Source of the DNA: Dietzia timorensis
GTDB taxonomy: Bacteria > Actinomycetota > Actinomycetes > Mycobacteriales > Mycobacteriaceae
Reading direction: 5' to 3'
DNA: 64,000 bases
Assembly: GCF_001659785.1 (NCBI RefSeq)
Contig: NZ_CP015961.1
Location: 2,728,001-2,792,000, forward strand
Shown piece after piece: positions 32,476 to 41,169 of the stretch; positions within the stretch are counted from its first letter, which is position 1; the number at the start of each line of letters is the position of its first letter. The notes beneath the pieces were generated by a model that saw only the letters and a program-made list of their open reading frames with translations, made no database searches and was not told the DNA's origin. The position numbers and the translations under genes are program-made.

Positions 32476-34161
32476 CTACGCACGACCGATCACAGTATCG
32501 TGGTCGATCCCGTCGGTCACCATGGCGCCGTATTCAAATCCTCGGCCCGCCCCGAGTCGAGCCGTACAGAAAGCTTGGGCCACAGCCGGGTCCGCATCGC
32601 GCAGCAGCACCGACGCCTGGAAGGACAGCGCCATCGACTCGACGAGCCGACGCGCACCGGCCTCTGCAGACATCGGGTCACGCGCGGCGTCAGCGAGAAG
32701 GGCGAGGGTCCGCTCCGTATGCGCGTCGAAATCGGGATTCGTGCCGCGTTGGGCGGCGATCTCCGCTTCGAATGCCCGCGCCGAATCGGGATCGCGGGCC
32801 AGCGCGCGAAGCACGTCGAGGGCGATCACGTTGCCCGAGCCCTCCCACACGGCCAATACCGGAGCCTCCCGGTAGCGCCGCGCGAGCGGGAAGTCTTCGG
32901 TGTAACCGTTCCCGCCGAGGCATTCCAGCGATTCGTAGGCATGCCCCGGTCCTCGCTTACACACCCAATACTTGCTGACGGCGGTCGCGATCCTTCGCAG
33001 GGCGGCCTCCCCCTCATTGTCATGCGCCTGCGCGAGTCGGAGCGCCGTCCACGTGGCTGCCTCGGATTCGATCTGCAAGTCCGCGATGACCCCGCGCATC
33101 GCAGGCTTTTCGATGAGCGTCGTCTCGAAGGCCGCGCGGTGACGCGCGTGCCAGGCCGCCTCGGCCACCGACTGCCGCATACCGGCGGCCGCGCCGATCA
33201 CGCAGTCCAGCCGGGTGCGCCCGACCATGTCGATGATGGTCCGCACGCCGCGGCCCGGCTCCCCCACGAGCCACGCCAGCGCGCCGTCAAACTCCACTTC
33301 ACTAGAGGCGTTCGATTTATTGCCGAGCTTGTCCTTGAGGCGCTGCACGAGGAAGGCGTTGCGCTCCCCGCCCGGCAGGATGCGCGGCAGCCAGAAGCAG
33401 CTCAGCCCCTCCGGGGCCTGCGCTAGTACGAGGAACGCATCCGACTGCGGCGCCGAGCAAAACCACTTGTGCCCACGCAAGGCGTACACGTCCTCCCCGA
33501 ACGAAGTCGCCGGTTCGGCGGTCGTGGTGTTGGCGCGAACGTCGGAGCCGCCCTGTTTCTCGGTCATCGCCATGCCGACGATGAGTCCGTCCTTTGTCGC
33601 GGGATCGCGAAGCTCCGGATCGTAGACCGTGGACAACAGTTTCGGCTCCCACTGCGCAGCGAGACCTGGCGAGTGGCGGAGCGAAGGGACGATCGCGTGT
33701 GTCATCGACACCGGGCACGAGTGGCCGGGCTCGATCTGGCCGGCGAGGTAGAAGCCGGCAGCGCGCTGCACATTCGCGCCCGGCCCAGGGTCGGCCCAGG
33801 CGCTGGTGTGCAAACCCTCGGCAATCGAGTACCCCATGATCTCGTGGTAGGCAGGGTGAAATTCGATCTCGTCGACGCGGTGCCCCCATCGGTCGAAGGC
33901 CACGTGCCGGGGAGTACAGGTGTTCGCGAGCTGGGCGTCGTGCTGGTATTCGGCGGTGCCTACGCGCTCTCCGATTCGGCGCAACTTGCCGGTGTCCGCG
34001 GCAGGCGCATAGGCAGCGACCGCCTCTACCAGCGCCGGATTCGCCGTGAACTCGTCGATACCGGCCCGCGGTGGTGCCTGGTTCGCAACCTCGTGCGTGC
34101 GGCCACGGCGCGGCGGCCGAAGATGATCGGGCGAGTCTGGATGGGGATTCGAATGTGTCAT
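32476..34161 (-). CDS. aidB: AidB-like acyl-CoA dehydrogenase-family flavoprotein
   Basis: 561 residues, longer than ordinary acyl-CoA dehydrogenases, as for AidB. RHVAFDRWGHRVDEIEFHPA, YHEIMGYSIAEGLHTSAW, MAMTEKQGGSDVRANTT, GHKWFCSAPQSDAFLVLAQA, SFQ-type C-terminal helices and YESLECLGGNGYTEDFPLAR are AidB/isovaleryl-CoA-dehydrogenase-like landmarks. E. coli AidB binds FAD and DNA and is linked to alkylation resistance. The first base of its ATG overlaps the preceding TetR stop (ATGA), so it is translationally coupled to that regulator and probably controlled by it through an operator at 34820. Confidence 0.88.
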   Translation of the reverse strand: MTHSNPHPDSPDHLRPPRRGRTHEVANQAPPRAGIDEFTANPALVEAVAAYAPAADTGKLRRIGERVGTAEYQHDAQLANTCTPRHVAFDRWGHRVDEIEFHPAYHEIMGYSIAEGLHTSAWADPGPGANVQRAAGFYLAGQIEPGHSCPVSMTHAIVPSLRHSPGLAAQWEPKLLSTVYDPELRDPATKDGLIVGMAMTEKQGGSDVRANTTTAEPATSFGEDVYALRGHKWFCSAPQSDAFLVLAQAPEGLSCFWLPRILPGGERNAFLVQRLKDKLGNKSNASSEVEFDGALAWLVGEPGRGVRTIIDMVGRTRLDCVIGAAAGMRQSVAEAAWHARHRAAFETTLIEKPAMRGVIADLQIESEAATWTALRLAQAHDNEGEAALRRIATAVSKYWVCKRGPGHAYESLECLGGNGYTEDFPLARRYREAPVLAVWEGSGNVIALDVLRALARDPDSARAFEAEIAAQRGTNPDFDAHTERTLALLADAARDPMSAEAGARRLVESMALSFQASVLLRDADPAVAQAFCTARLGAGRGFEYGAMVTDGIDHDTVIGRA

Positions 34162-34778
34162 GACTTCGCTCCGAGCGCTCGAATGCAGAAGGCGAGCAGA
34201 TATCGTGTGACCTCGCCGTCGTCATCCGGGCCGTGTTGAGGCGCGGTCATCCGGCCGAAGAGGTTCTCGCTGATGGCTCCGATCACGGCCCGGGAGGCAA
34301 GGGCGGGATCCTGTTCGGGCAATTCACCGAAGTCGACTGCGGTGGCGATGGTCTCGGAGAAGAAACGGTGGTGGCGCTGGCGAAGAGCGAGACGCTCGGC
34401 CTCGATTGCCGGGCTCACGGGCTCGAACAGCAGGGCCTCCGCCATCCTTCGACCCCGGAAGGCCCGCCCGGCGAATGTGGTGAGAAAGCTCTCCAGGCGC
34501 GTGAGGAAGTCGGCGCCCGGTTGTTCGAGCGCCTCACGCGCATATTCGAGTTCGTGCCCCGCGACAACTCGGAACACCTCCGTGAGCAGTTCGTCGCGGC
34601 TACCGAAGTACGAGTACACGCTGCCGGTTGAGACCTCGGCGCGGGCGGCGATCTCGCGCACACTTGCCCCTGCGAAGCCACTCTGCGCCACCGTGTTGAT
34701 GGCCGCATCGAGGATCGCCTGCCTGCGTGTAGCCGCCCGCACACGCACCTGCGGAGTTTCGCGATACACCATGGTCAC
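34158..34778 (-). CDS. TetR-family regulator of the aidB operon
   Basis: 206 residues. Helix-turn-helix REIAARAEVSTGSVYSYFGS (about residues 41-60) with a typical all-helical ligand domain. It is the first gene of an operon with aidB (ATGA overlap). A perfect TTGAAC-N4-GTTCAA palindrome lies 42 bp upstream of the start, likely its own operator. ATG 34772 is an alternative start. Confidence 0.85.
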   Translation of the reverse strand: MTMVYRETPQVRVRAATRRQAILDAAINTVAQSGFAGASVREIAARAEVSTGSVYSYFGSRDELLTEVFRVVAGHELEYAREALEQPGADFLTRLESFLTTFAGRAFRGRRMAEALLFEPVSPAIEAERLALRQRHHRFFSETIATAVDFGELPEQDPALASRAVIGAISENLFGRMTAPQHGPDDDGEVTRYLLAFCIRALGAKS

Positions 34779-34819
34779 CTCGCCGAATCATGACGAACGA
34801 GGGTTCGCGGCCTCAAGGT

Positions 34820-34835
34820 TTGAACCGTCGTTCAA
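34820..34835. promoter_or_regulatory. Palindromic operator TTGAAC-CGTC-GTTCAA
   Basis: A perfect 6-bp inverted repeat with 4-bp spacer, directly upstream of the tetR-aidB operon. The position and symmetry suggest autoregulation by the TetR protein. Confidence 0.6.
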
Positions 34836-34904
34836 TTAAGGCAAAGCGTACACGCCAACCCCCACGATGCCCTGGCCTGGCGAGCACACGCCGCAGATGG
34901 GCGA

Positions 34905-35738
34905 CTATCTATGGGCCGCTATCGCGTCGACTATCTCGTCGCGCAGCTCGGGTCGGCAGATGATGAGGTCGGGAAGGTAGGTGTCGGCAACGTTGTATTC
35001 CAGCGGCGTGCCGTCGATGCGGCACGCGGCGAACCCGTGCGCCATCGCGACCCCGGCGGGCGCCGCCGAGTCCCACTGGAATTGCCCTCCGGCGTGGATG
35101 TAGGCGTCGGCCTCCCCGCGCACGACGCACATCGCCTTCGCCCCGGCCGAGCCCACCGCGTGCTGCGTTCCGCCGAGAGAGGCAACGACCCCCGCGAGGA
35201 ATCGAGGTGGCCTCGATCCGGAGGCCACGATTCGGGGACCTGCGACGTCATCCAGCGGATCGAGCAGTCCGCCGGCGGTCTCGCCCGGCTCCAACGGCAC
35301 GGGTTCGCCAGCGAAGGTGCGGGCACCGCCGGTGCCGATCACGAGGCCGAGACCCGGCAGTGAGACCGCGGAGACGTCGAGTCGGGAGCGTTCCGGGGTG
35401 CCGTCGCGAAGCCACAACGCGACGTGGACGGCCCAGTCGCCACGGCCGCGCATCGAGAACTCCCGGGTGCCGTCGACGGGATCGATGATCCATACCCGGC
35501 TTGCCGTCTCGCGCGCGGAGACGTCCGGGCTCTCCTCGCTGAGCACCGCGTCGCCGGGGCGTTCCTCGGCGAGCCGCGCGAGGAGGAACTCGTTCGAGCG
35601 CCGGTCGCCGATATCGCCGAGCGAGCGGCCCGTCGCCTTCTCGGAGTCGCGGATCTGGAGCAGGAGCTCGCCCGCCTCTACCGCGAGCGTTTCGGCGAGG
35701 AGCTGGTCTGCGGCGAGATCCGCGTCGGAAGGGGTCAT
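34905..35738 (-). CDS. cysQ: 3'(2'),5'-bisphosphate nucleotidase, CysQ-type
   Basis: About 277 residues, inositol-monophosphatase superfamily. It hydrolyses PAP/PAPS, removing the by-product of sulfate activation. Metal/phosphate motifs: LSEESPD (Glu-Glu), WIIDPVDGTREFSMRGRGDW (DPxDGT) and QFQWDSAAPAGVAMAHG (WDxAAP). The cysNC/cysD genes at 44-47 kb supply the matching pathway. ATG 35738 is used; ATG 35747 is three codons earlier. Confidence 0.88.
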   Translation of the reverse strand: MTPSDADLAADQLLAETLAVEAGELLLQIRDSEKATGRSLGDIGDRRSNEFLLARLAEERPGDAVLSEESPDVSARETASRVWIIDPVDGTREFSMRGRGDWAVHVALWLRDGTPERSRLDVSAVSLPGLGLVIGTGGARTFAGEPVPLEPGETAGGLLDPLDDVAGPRIVASGSRPPRFLAGVVASLGGTQHAVGSAGAKAMCVVRGEADAYIHAGGQFQWDSAAPAGVAMAHGFAACRIDGTPLEYNVADTYLPDLIICRPELRDEIVDAIAAHR

Positions 35739-35784
35739 GAAATCCACTGTAGTCCACCCCGCTCGGGCGGCAGGGCCGGCTGTT

Positions 35785-36438
35785 CTACCGCAGCCGCGGC
35801 ACCCCGGTGCGGTAGGCGCCGACGCGCATGGGAATCACGCCCCAGATGATCGCGGCGCCGATGAGCAGCAGGATCACCTCCGGGATCGACTGCCACAGCG
35901 CCATGGTGAGCAGCAGGATGAGCGCCCACAGGCCCACCACGACGAACAGGAGGTTAAAGAGCTGCGCAGGCTGGTTGACGGCGGCGTGCAGCCCCATCAT
36001 TACCGCGCCGGCGACGAGCACGAGAATGCCGAGCCCAACGCCGCGGATCGTGTATTCGAAGGGATCGCCGAGCGCGAGGTATTCGCCGGACACGGCGTCC
36101 GAGAAGCGCACGGCAAGCAGGTCGAACACCCACACGATCATCCCGTAGAGAACGCCGGCCACGATCGCGACGATGAACAGCTCGATCCACAGCGACTTGA
36201 GGTTGAACAGCTCGGTGAGCGACGCCGCCCGGCGCTGCTTCTGCGAGCGCTCGGAGTACCCCGGTGCGTAGTCGCGCCCACCATCCTGTTCGTAGTAGCC
36301 GCCGCCCTGCGGCGCAGGCTCGCCGTACCCGTACCCGGCGTTCTGGGGGTAGTTCTGCGCGCCATATCCGTCGAACGCGCGCGTCTGGTCGTTGCCCTCA
36401 CTCCACGCGCGGTACTGGTCGTCGTTCGGTCGCGACAT
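35785..36438 (-). CDS. Tyr/Gly/Gln-rich N-terminus, four-helix membrane protein
   Basis: 217 residues. The first 75 are polar and Tyr/Gly-rich (GYGAQNYPQNAGYGYGEPAP), followed by four hydrophobic helices including LWIELFIVAIVAGVLYGMIV and LLFVVVGLWALILLLTMALW. A cytoplasmic disordered tail plus four helices occurs in several DUF families of Actinobacteria; I do not recognise which. GGGGCGAG lies before ATG 36438. Function unknown. Confidence 0.6.
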   Translation of the reverse strand: MSRPNDDQYRAWSEGNDQTRAFDGYGAQNYPQNAGYGYGEPAPQGGGYYEQDGGRDYAPGYSERSQKQRRAASLTELFNLKSLWIELFIVAIVAGVLYGMIVWVFDLLAVRFSDAVSGEYLALGDPFEYTIRGVGLGILVLVAGAVMMGLHAAVNQPAQLFNLLFVVVGLWALILLLTMALWQSIPEVILLLIGAAIIWGVIPMRVGAYRTGVPRLR

Positions 36439-36605
36439 GAATTGCTCGCCCCTTTTCTTCCTCACGTCTGAAAGTACTCGCGGCTTCCCGCCGCGCAGTA
36501 GCGTTGCCCGCATTGTGCCTTATCCCACGCCCGGGAGCCGAAATCTTTGCCCATTCCAGTGTTCCTCTCAGCCGGCGTTGCGGCAGTGGCGTTAGCTTGG
36601 CAGAC

Positions 36606-37436
36606 ATGCGCATCATCTTCGCCGACGGCATCGACACAGCCCACGAGCATTCGGAGGTCTCGTCCCAGGCTGCGCGCACCCTCGCGCGCTGGACGGGCGC
36701 AGTTCCCGAGTGGGTCGACTGGCCCGCGGCCATGGTTGGTGTCGGCGGCGAAGGTTCGTGGGTCGCCAACGCCGCGATCGGCCTCGCGGACCTGCGCGAA
36801 AAGCTTTCCACCGATGACGACGGGGTGATACTCATCGCTTACTCCGGAGGCAATCGCATCGTCCATGATTTCCTGAACGAAGCGGCCGAAGCCGGAGACG
36901 CGGCCTTGCTCACGCGGGTCCGGGCGGTCGGATTGGTCTCCGATCCGTGGCGGCCCGCGGGCGAGCGAACCCCGGGAACCCCGGACCCCGGCGGCTACGG
37001 CCTGTGCGGGCAGGACTACGGCCCGATCCCGGAGCGCACCGTATGGTGCGCGGCCGAGGGCGACGCGGCCACCGCCGCGCTACCGGACGCGATGCTGCGC
37101 ACGGCCGCCGATATCGGCACGCACATGGACGAAAAGCGCCTCACCGGCGCGCTCGACGGGATCCGCACTCGCCTCGCGGCCGAATCGTTCCAGCTTCAGG
37201 GGTTGTATGACGGCAATCCGGTGCGTTGGCTGCGGGAGCTGTTCGATCGCGGCGCGCAGCTGCGCGGCGACGTCGACCGCTACTACGGCGGCTGGCACAC
37301 CGATCACTACACGCGGCCCTTCGACGGCGGCCCGTCGCTCATCGAGCGCCTGTGCACCGAGCTCGCCCGGCACGCCGGCGTCGAGGTTCCGCCCACCGAC
37401 TCGGCCGCCACGGGCGACGCACCCATCCCTACCTGA
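36606..37436 (+). CDS. Alpha/beta-hydrolase-like protein (cutinase / lysin-B-like)
   Basis: About 276 residues, no signal peptide. GVILIAYSGGNRIVHDFLN has the nucleophile-elbow shape seen in cutinases and mycobacteriophage lysin B (usually GYSQGA), and VGLVSDPWRPAGER with GQDYGPIPERTVWCAAEGD resembles the Asp-containing loop after the elbow. Candidate catalytic His residues lie in DRYYGGWHTDHYT. The match is by pattern; the lack of a signal peptide argues against a role on wall mycolates unless exported otherwise. A conserved hypothetical in related genomes. Confidence 0.5.
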   Translation: MRIIFADGIDTAHEHSEVSSQAARTLARWTGAVPEWVDWPAAMVGVGGEGSWVANAAIGLADLREKLSTDDDGVILIAYSGGNRIVHDFLNEAAEAGDAALLTRVRAVGLVSDPWRPAGERTPGTPDPGGYGLCGQDYGPIPERTVWCAAEGDAATAALPDAMLRTAADIGTHMDEKRLTGALDGIRTRLAAESFQLQGLYDGNPVRWLRELFDRGAQLRGDVDRYYGGWHTDHYTRPFDGGPSLIERLCTELARHAGVEVPPTDSAATGDAPIPT

Positions 37437-37489
37437 CGCGCCCACCGGCTCGCGGCTCCTCGCCGCTGCCGGAGTGGGACGATGGAGGT

Positions 37490-37987
37490 ATGACCAACCC
37501 AGCTCGCAAGGACCGCGATCGCGACGACGAAGGCCGCGCCAACAATGCGCGCCCTCGGGACGAACTCGGCCGGCCGCTACCGCCGGGATCAAAGGGCATC
37601 GAGCGGATTCCCGAGGACCTCGATCTGCCGCCGGCGAAATCGCTCGCATGGGCGCAGGACCTGCTCGACCGGGGACTCGCATTCAACGCGCACGAGGTGC
37701 TCGAAGGAGCGTGGAAGTCGTGTCCGGCGCAGGAGCGAGAACTGTGGCAGGGTCTCGCCCAGCTCGCAGTCGGGATCACGCACCTGCAGCGCGGCAATCT
37801 CAAGGGCGCCCGGTCGCTGCTCGAACGCGCTTCCGGGCGCATCGCCGGATTCGCCGGTAAGGCGCCGTACGGGATCGACGCCGCTGGCCTCGTCCGCTTC
37901 GCCGACGGCCTCATCGCCGAGCTTCGCGGCGGTTCCGAGCCGGACGCCGAGTGGCTGCGCCCCCAGTTGGTGCGCTCGCCCGACTGA
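37490..37987 (+). CDS. DUF309 domain protein
   Basis: 165 residues. After a charged N-terminus comes a helical domain with RGLAFNAHEVLEGAWKSCP (the FxAHEVLE-W signature of DUF309) and ERELWQGLAQLAVGITHLQ. The family is widespread and uncharacterised; the conserved His and Glu may bind a metal. GGAGGT is placed immediately before ATG. It stands in a short head-to-tail pair with the hydrolase-like gene upstream. Confidence 0.78.
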   Translation: MTNPARKDRDRDDEGRANNARPRDELGRPLPPGSKGIERIPEDLDLPPAKSLAWAQDLLDRGLAFNAHEVLEGAWKSCPAQERELWQGLAQLAVGITHLQRGNLKGARSLLERASGRIAGFAGKAPYGIDAAGLVRFADGLIAELRGGSEPDAEWLRPQLVRSPD

Positions 37988-38012
37988 GGCCCCGGACGGC
38001 GCATTCGCTATG

Positions 38013-39218
38013 TCAGCCCACGTACGGCGGCGTCTTCTTGAGCTCGCCGCGCGCAACGGTGCTGCGGTGCACCGCGTCCGGCCCGTCGACGATGCGCAGC
38101 ACTCGCGCCCACGCGTAGAAATACGCGAGCACGTAGTCGTTGGACACTCCGGCACCGCCGAACACCTCGATCGCCCGGTCGATCACCGCGCACGCCACCT
38201 GCGGCGCGATCACCTTGATCGCCGAGATCTCGAACCGCGCCTCCTTCGCTCCGACCTCGTCGATCATCCACGCGCAATGCAGCACCTGCAGCCGCGCCTG
38301 GTCGATCTCGATCCGCGAATTCGCGATCAGCTCCCGCACCACTCCTTTATCGGCGAGCGGGCCGCCGAATGCCTCGCGATCCTTCGCCCGCTGCACCATC
38401 AGCGCCAGCGCACGCTCGGCCATCCCGATTGCCCGCATCGCATGGTGGATGCGCCCCGGGCCGAGCCGCGCCTGCGCGACCGCGAACCCGTCCCCCTCGC
38501 CGCCGAGCAGGTTCTCGGCGGGCACCCGCGCGTCGTCGAACACCAGCTCGGAGTGTCCGTGCTGGTCCTGGTAGCCGAAGATCGGCAGGTGTCGCTTGAT
38601 CGTCAGCCCCGGGGTATCGCGCGGCACGAGCACCATCGACTGCTGCCTGTGCGTCGGCGCTTCGGGATCTGTGCGCCCCATGACGATGAAGATCTCGCAG
38701 CGCTCGTCGGCGACCCCGGTGATCCACCACTTGCGCCCATTGATGACGTACTCGTCCCCTTCTCGCCGGATGGACGTCTCGACATTCGTCGCGTCCGAGG
38801 ACGCGACCGCCGGTTCCGTCATCGCGTACGCCGAACGGATGCGCCCGTCCTTGAGCGGCTCCAGCCAGCGGGCCTTCTGCTCCGCCGTGCCGAAATTCTC
38901 CAGCGTCTCCATGTTTCCGGTATCCGGAGCCTGGCAATTGATCGCCTCTGGGGCGATCACCGGAGACCACCCGGAGATCTCTGCGATCGGCGCATATTCG
39001 AGATTCGATACCCCGGACCACTCGGGGAGGAAGAGGTTCCACAGACCGCGCCGCTTCGCCTCGGTCTTGAGTTCTTCCATCACCGGCGGGTGCGCGTGCT
39101 CGCCGTGTTCTGCGAGGTAGGCATGCCACTTCGGCTCCGCCGGGAACACGTGCTCGCGCATGAAGTCCCACATCGACTCGGCCAGTTCGATCGTCTTCTC
39201 ACTCTGCGTGAAATCCAT
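38013..39218 (-). CDS. Acyl-CoA dehydrogenase of the ACAD10/11 family
   Basis: 401 residues, FAD-dependent. The sequence follows the dehydrogenase half of mammalian ACAD10/11: APDTGNMETLENFGTAEQK, YAMTEPAVASSDATNVETSI, INGRKWWITGVADERC, LGPGRIHHAMRAIGMAERAL and EVFGGAGVSNDYVLAYFYAW. It probably acts on a 4-phospho-acyl-CoA made by the APH-like kinase of the same operon, giving an enoyl-CoA for beta-oxidation (inference from ACAD11 and Pseudomonas LvaA/LvaC work). Last gene of the MFS-kinase-SDR-ACAD operon. Confidence 0.85.
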   Translation of the reverse strand: MDFTQSEKTIELAESMWDFMREHVFPAEPKWHAYLAEHGEHAHPPVMEELKTEAKRRGLWNLFLPEWSGVSNLEYAPIAEISGWSPVIAPEAINCQAPDTGNMETLENFGTAEQKARWLEPLKDGRIRSAYAMTEPAVASSDATNVETSIRREGDEYVINGRKWWITGVADERCEIFIVMGRTDPEAPTHRQQSMVLVPRDTPGLTIKRHLPIFGYQDQHGHSELVFDDARVPAENLLGGEGDGFAVAQARLGPGRIHHAMRAIGMAERALALMVQRAKDREAFGGPLADKGVVRELIANSRIEIDQARLQVLHCAWMIDEVGAKEARFEISAIKVIAPQVACAVIDRAIEVFGGAGVSNDYVLAYFYAWARVLRIVDGPDAVHRSTVARGELKKTPPYVG

Positions 39219-39256
39219 TGCCCGCCCTCTCCTCTACTTTTGTTTTCTTCTCATAT

Positions 39257-39267
39257 ATGACGTCGGA
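39257..39267 (+). repeat. ATGACGTCGGA motif, copy 6
   Basis: Copy in TATGACGTCGGAC context in the 60-bp gap between the SDR and acyl-CoA dehydrogenase genes. Confidence 0.6.
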
Positions 39268-39278
39268 CCTGTCTTCCC

Positions 39279-40076
39279 TCAGTGCCCTGTCATGCCCCCG
39301 TCGACGACCACCGTGGATGCGGTGACGAACGAGGAGGCGTCGGAGGCGAGGAACAGCAGCGCCGCGTCGAGCTCGTGTTGTCTGCCGAGCCGGCCGAGGA
39401 TCGTCGAGCCCGTGATCGATTCCATCATCGGTGCGGGGATCTCGTCGGTCATTTCGGATCGGAAGTAGCCCGGGCACAGCGAGTTCACCCGGATTCCGCG
39501 GCGCGAGCCCCACTGGTGGGCAAGGTCCCTCGTCAACCCGATCACCGCCGTCTTCGTAGCTGTGTAGGCGGCCTGTGGTGCGTAGCCCGCGGTGAGCCCG
39601 AGGACCGAGGCGATGTTGACGATCGAGGACCCCGGCTCCATCACCGCAGCGCACTCCTTCGCCATCCAGTACGTGCCGTTCAGATTGACGTCGACGACGC
39701 TTCGGAACTCCTCCGGGGTCTCCTTGAGCGCCGGGACCGCCGTTCCGACGCCCGCGTTGTTGACGAGGATGTCCACGCGGCCGAAGGCGTCGAGCGCGGC
39801 GCGTACGGCCTCCGCGCAGGAATTCGGGTCGGCGACGTCACACGCCACAGTGGCTACCGAGCGCCCCTCGGCCGCCAGCTCGTCGGCGAGCGCCTCGAGC
39901 TTGTCCACGCGGCGCGCTGCGAGCAGCACCTGGGCTCCGGTCGAGGACAGCGCCCGGGCGAAGCCGGCGCCGAGCCCGGACGAAGCGCCGGTGATGATTG
40001 CGACCTTGCCGTCGAGCGCGAAGCGGTCGAGAAGAGACATGGCGGTGTCGTCGCCGGTGCGGGGGTCGATTCCCAT
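39279..40076 (-). CDS. SDR oxidoreductase in the ACAD10/11-type operon
   Basis: About 265 residues. TGASSGLGAGFARAL, NNAGVGTAVPALKETPEEFR, VNIASVLGLTAGYAPQAAYT with the YTATK catalytic pair and the closing STVVVDGGMTGH are standard SDR landmarks. ATG 40076 has AAGGAAAGG upstream; a start at 40040 would remove 12 residues. In related levulinate-type pathways an SDR interconverts keto and hydroxy acids, for example reducing a 4-keto-acyl-CoA, consistent with its place between kinase and dehydrogenase. Confidence 0.85.
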   Translation of the reverse strand: MGIDPRTGDDTAMSLLDRFALDGKVAIITGASSGLGAGFARALSSTGAQVLLAARRVDKLEALADELAAEGRSVATVACDVADPNSCAEAVRAALDAFGRVDILVNNAGVGTAVPALKETPEEFRSVVDVNLNGTYWMAKECAAVMEPGSSIVNIASVLGLTAGYAPQAAYTATKTAVIGLTRDLAHQWGSRRGIRVNSLCPGYFRSEMTDEIPAPMMESITGSTILGRLGRQHELDAALLFLASDASSFVTASTVVVDGGMTGH

Positions 40077-40116
40077 GGGGTGCGCCTTTCCTTCGAAAAG
40101 TGGTTGGGGTGTGCAG

Positions 40117-41163
40117 TTACAGCATCGAGCGGCCGAGGTCGACGAGCTCACGGATCTGCCCGCCGAGGTCGCCGAAGTGCTGCCCCGCCATGTCTCCGGC
40201 TTCGGCCCTTGTGGCGACGCCCTGCGCGATCGCGGCGAACTTGAAGGCCGAGAATGCGAGGTACCAGTCGAGCGATTCGGCGTCGGTGCCGGTCGCGGAG
40301 CAATATCGGTCCTGGAAATGGCGGGCGCCTGGCCAGCCCGGTTCGCGGGTCAGCGACGGGACGAGCGGGGCCTGCGGCCACTGCCGGTCTCCCCAGTACA
40401 ACAGCGAGAGGGCGAGATCTGCGACCGGATCGCCGAGGGTCGACAGCTCCCAGTCGAGAATCGCGCGGATCCGCCCCGGGTTTCGGGTGTCGAATACGCA
40501 GTTGTCCATGCGGAAATCGCCGTGGGTGATGCGCGCCGTACGCTCCGCGGGCATCGACGCCCGCAATTCCGCGGCGAGGACGGGGAGCTGCGGCGCGCGA
40601 ACGGACTCGGCCGCCTTCTCCGATTGCCCGAGCCAGCGGCGCAGCTGCCGGTCGAGATAGCCCGTCCGCTTGCCGAGGTCGCCGAGGCCGGCGGTGTCCG
40701 GATCGGTCATGTGGAGCGCGGCGAGTGTGTCGGCCATGGCGTCGGCCATGGCGACCTTGTCGGAGTCGGACTCGGCGTACCCGGCCGGAAGCTCGTCGCG
40801 GATCACGTGACCGGGAACCTTCTCCATCACGTAATACGGGACTCCGAGATCCTCGCCGGCGGCATCGACGACGGCGATATCGGGAACGGGAACGGCGCCG
40901 TCACGCAGGCCTTGTTGGATCGTCGCCTCCCTGGCCATGTCGTGTGCGCTGGGGAGGAGGGTGCCGGTCGGTGGGCGACGCAGGATGAGCTCGCCCGCCG
41001 CGCTGCTGAGGGCAAAGGTGAGGTTCGACTTCCCGCCGGAGATCAACTCGGCGGAGAACGTCGACCATTCCTCGCGGCCGGTGGCGGCGGCAATTCTGCG
41101 TCCCACGACGTCATGGGCGATGAGCTCTTCTGCGCGGTGCTCTTGGTGCGTGGTCGAGGTCAT
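40117..41163 (-). CDS. APH-family phosphotransferase, kinase half of the ACAD10/11 type
   Basis: 348 residues. Aminoglycoside-phosphotransferase fold with the nucleotide site LISGGKSNLTFAL, the catalytic ARITHGDFRMDNCVFD (HGDxxxxN) and RAILDWELSTLGDPVADLAL (Mg-binding DW). It closely matches the kinase half of ACAD10/11 rather than a drug-resistance enzyme. It is thought to phosphorylate the 4-hydroxyl of 4-hydroxyacyl-CoA so that the dehydrogenase-like enzyme can remove phosphate. Lies between the MHS transporter and SDR genes. Confidence 0.85.
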   Translation of the reverse strand: MTSTTHQEHRAEELIAHDVVGRRIAAATGREEWSTFSAELISGGKSNLTFALSSAAGELILRRPPTGTLLPSAHDMAREATIQQGLRDGAVPVPDIAVVDAAGEDLGVPYYVMEKVPGHVIRDELPAGYAESDSDKVAMADAMADTLAALHMTDPDTAGLGDLGKRTGYLDRQLRRWLGQSEKAAESVRAPQLPVLAAELRASMPAERTARITHGDFRMDNCVFDTRNPGRIRAILDWELSTLGDPVADLALSLLYWGDRQWPQAPLVPSLTREPGWPGARHFQDRYCSATGTDAESLDWYLAFSAFKFAAIAQGVATRAEAGDMAGQHFGDLGGQIRELVDLGRSML

Positions 41164-41169
41164 GAGCGC

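Noticed and set aside
40117-41163. Aminoglycoside resistance gene
   Set aside because: The APH fold matches the kinase half of ACAD10/11 and lies in an acyl-CoA operon.
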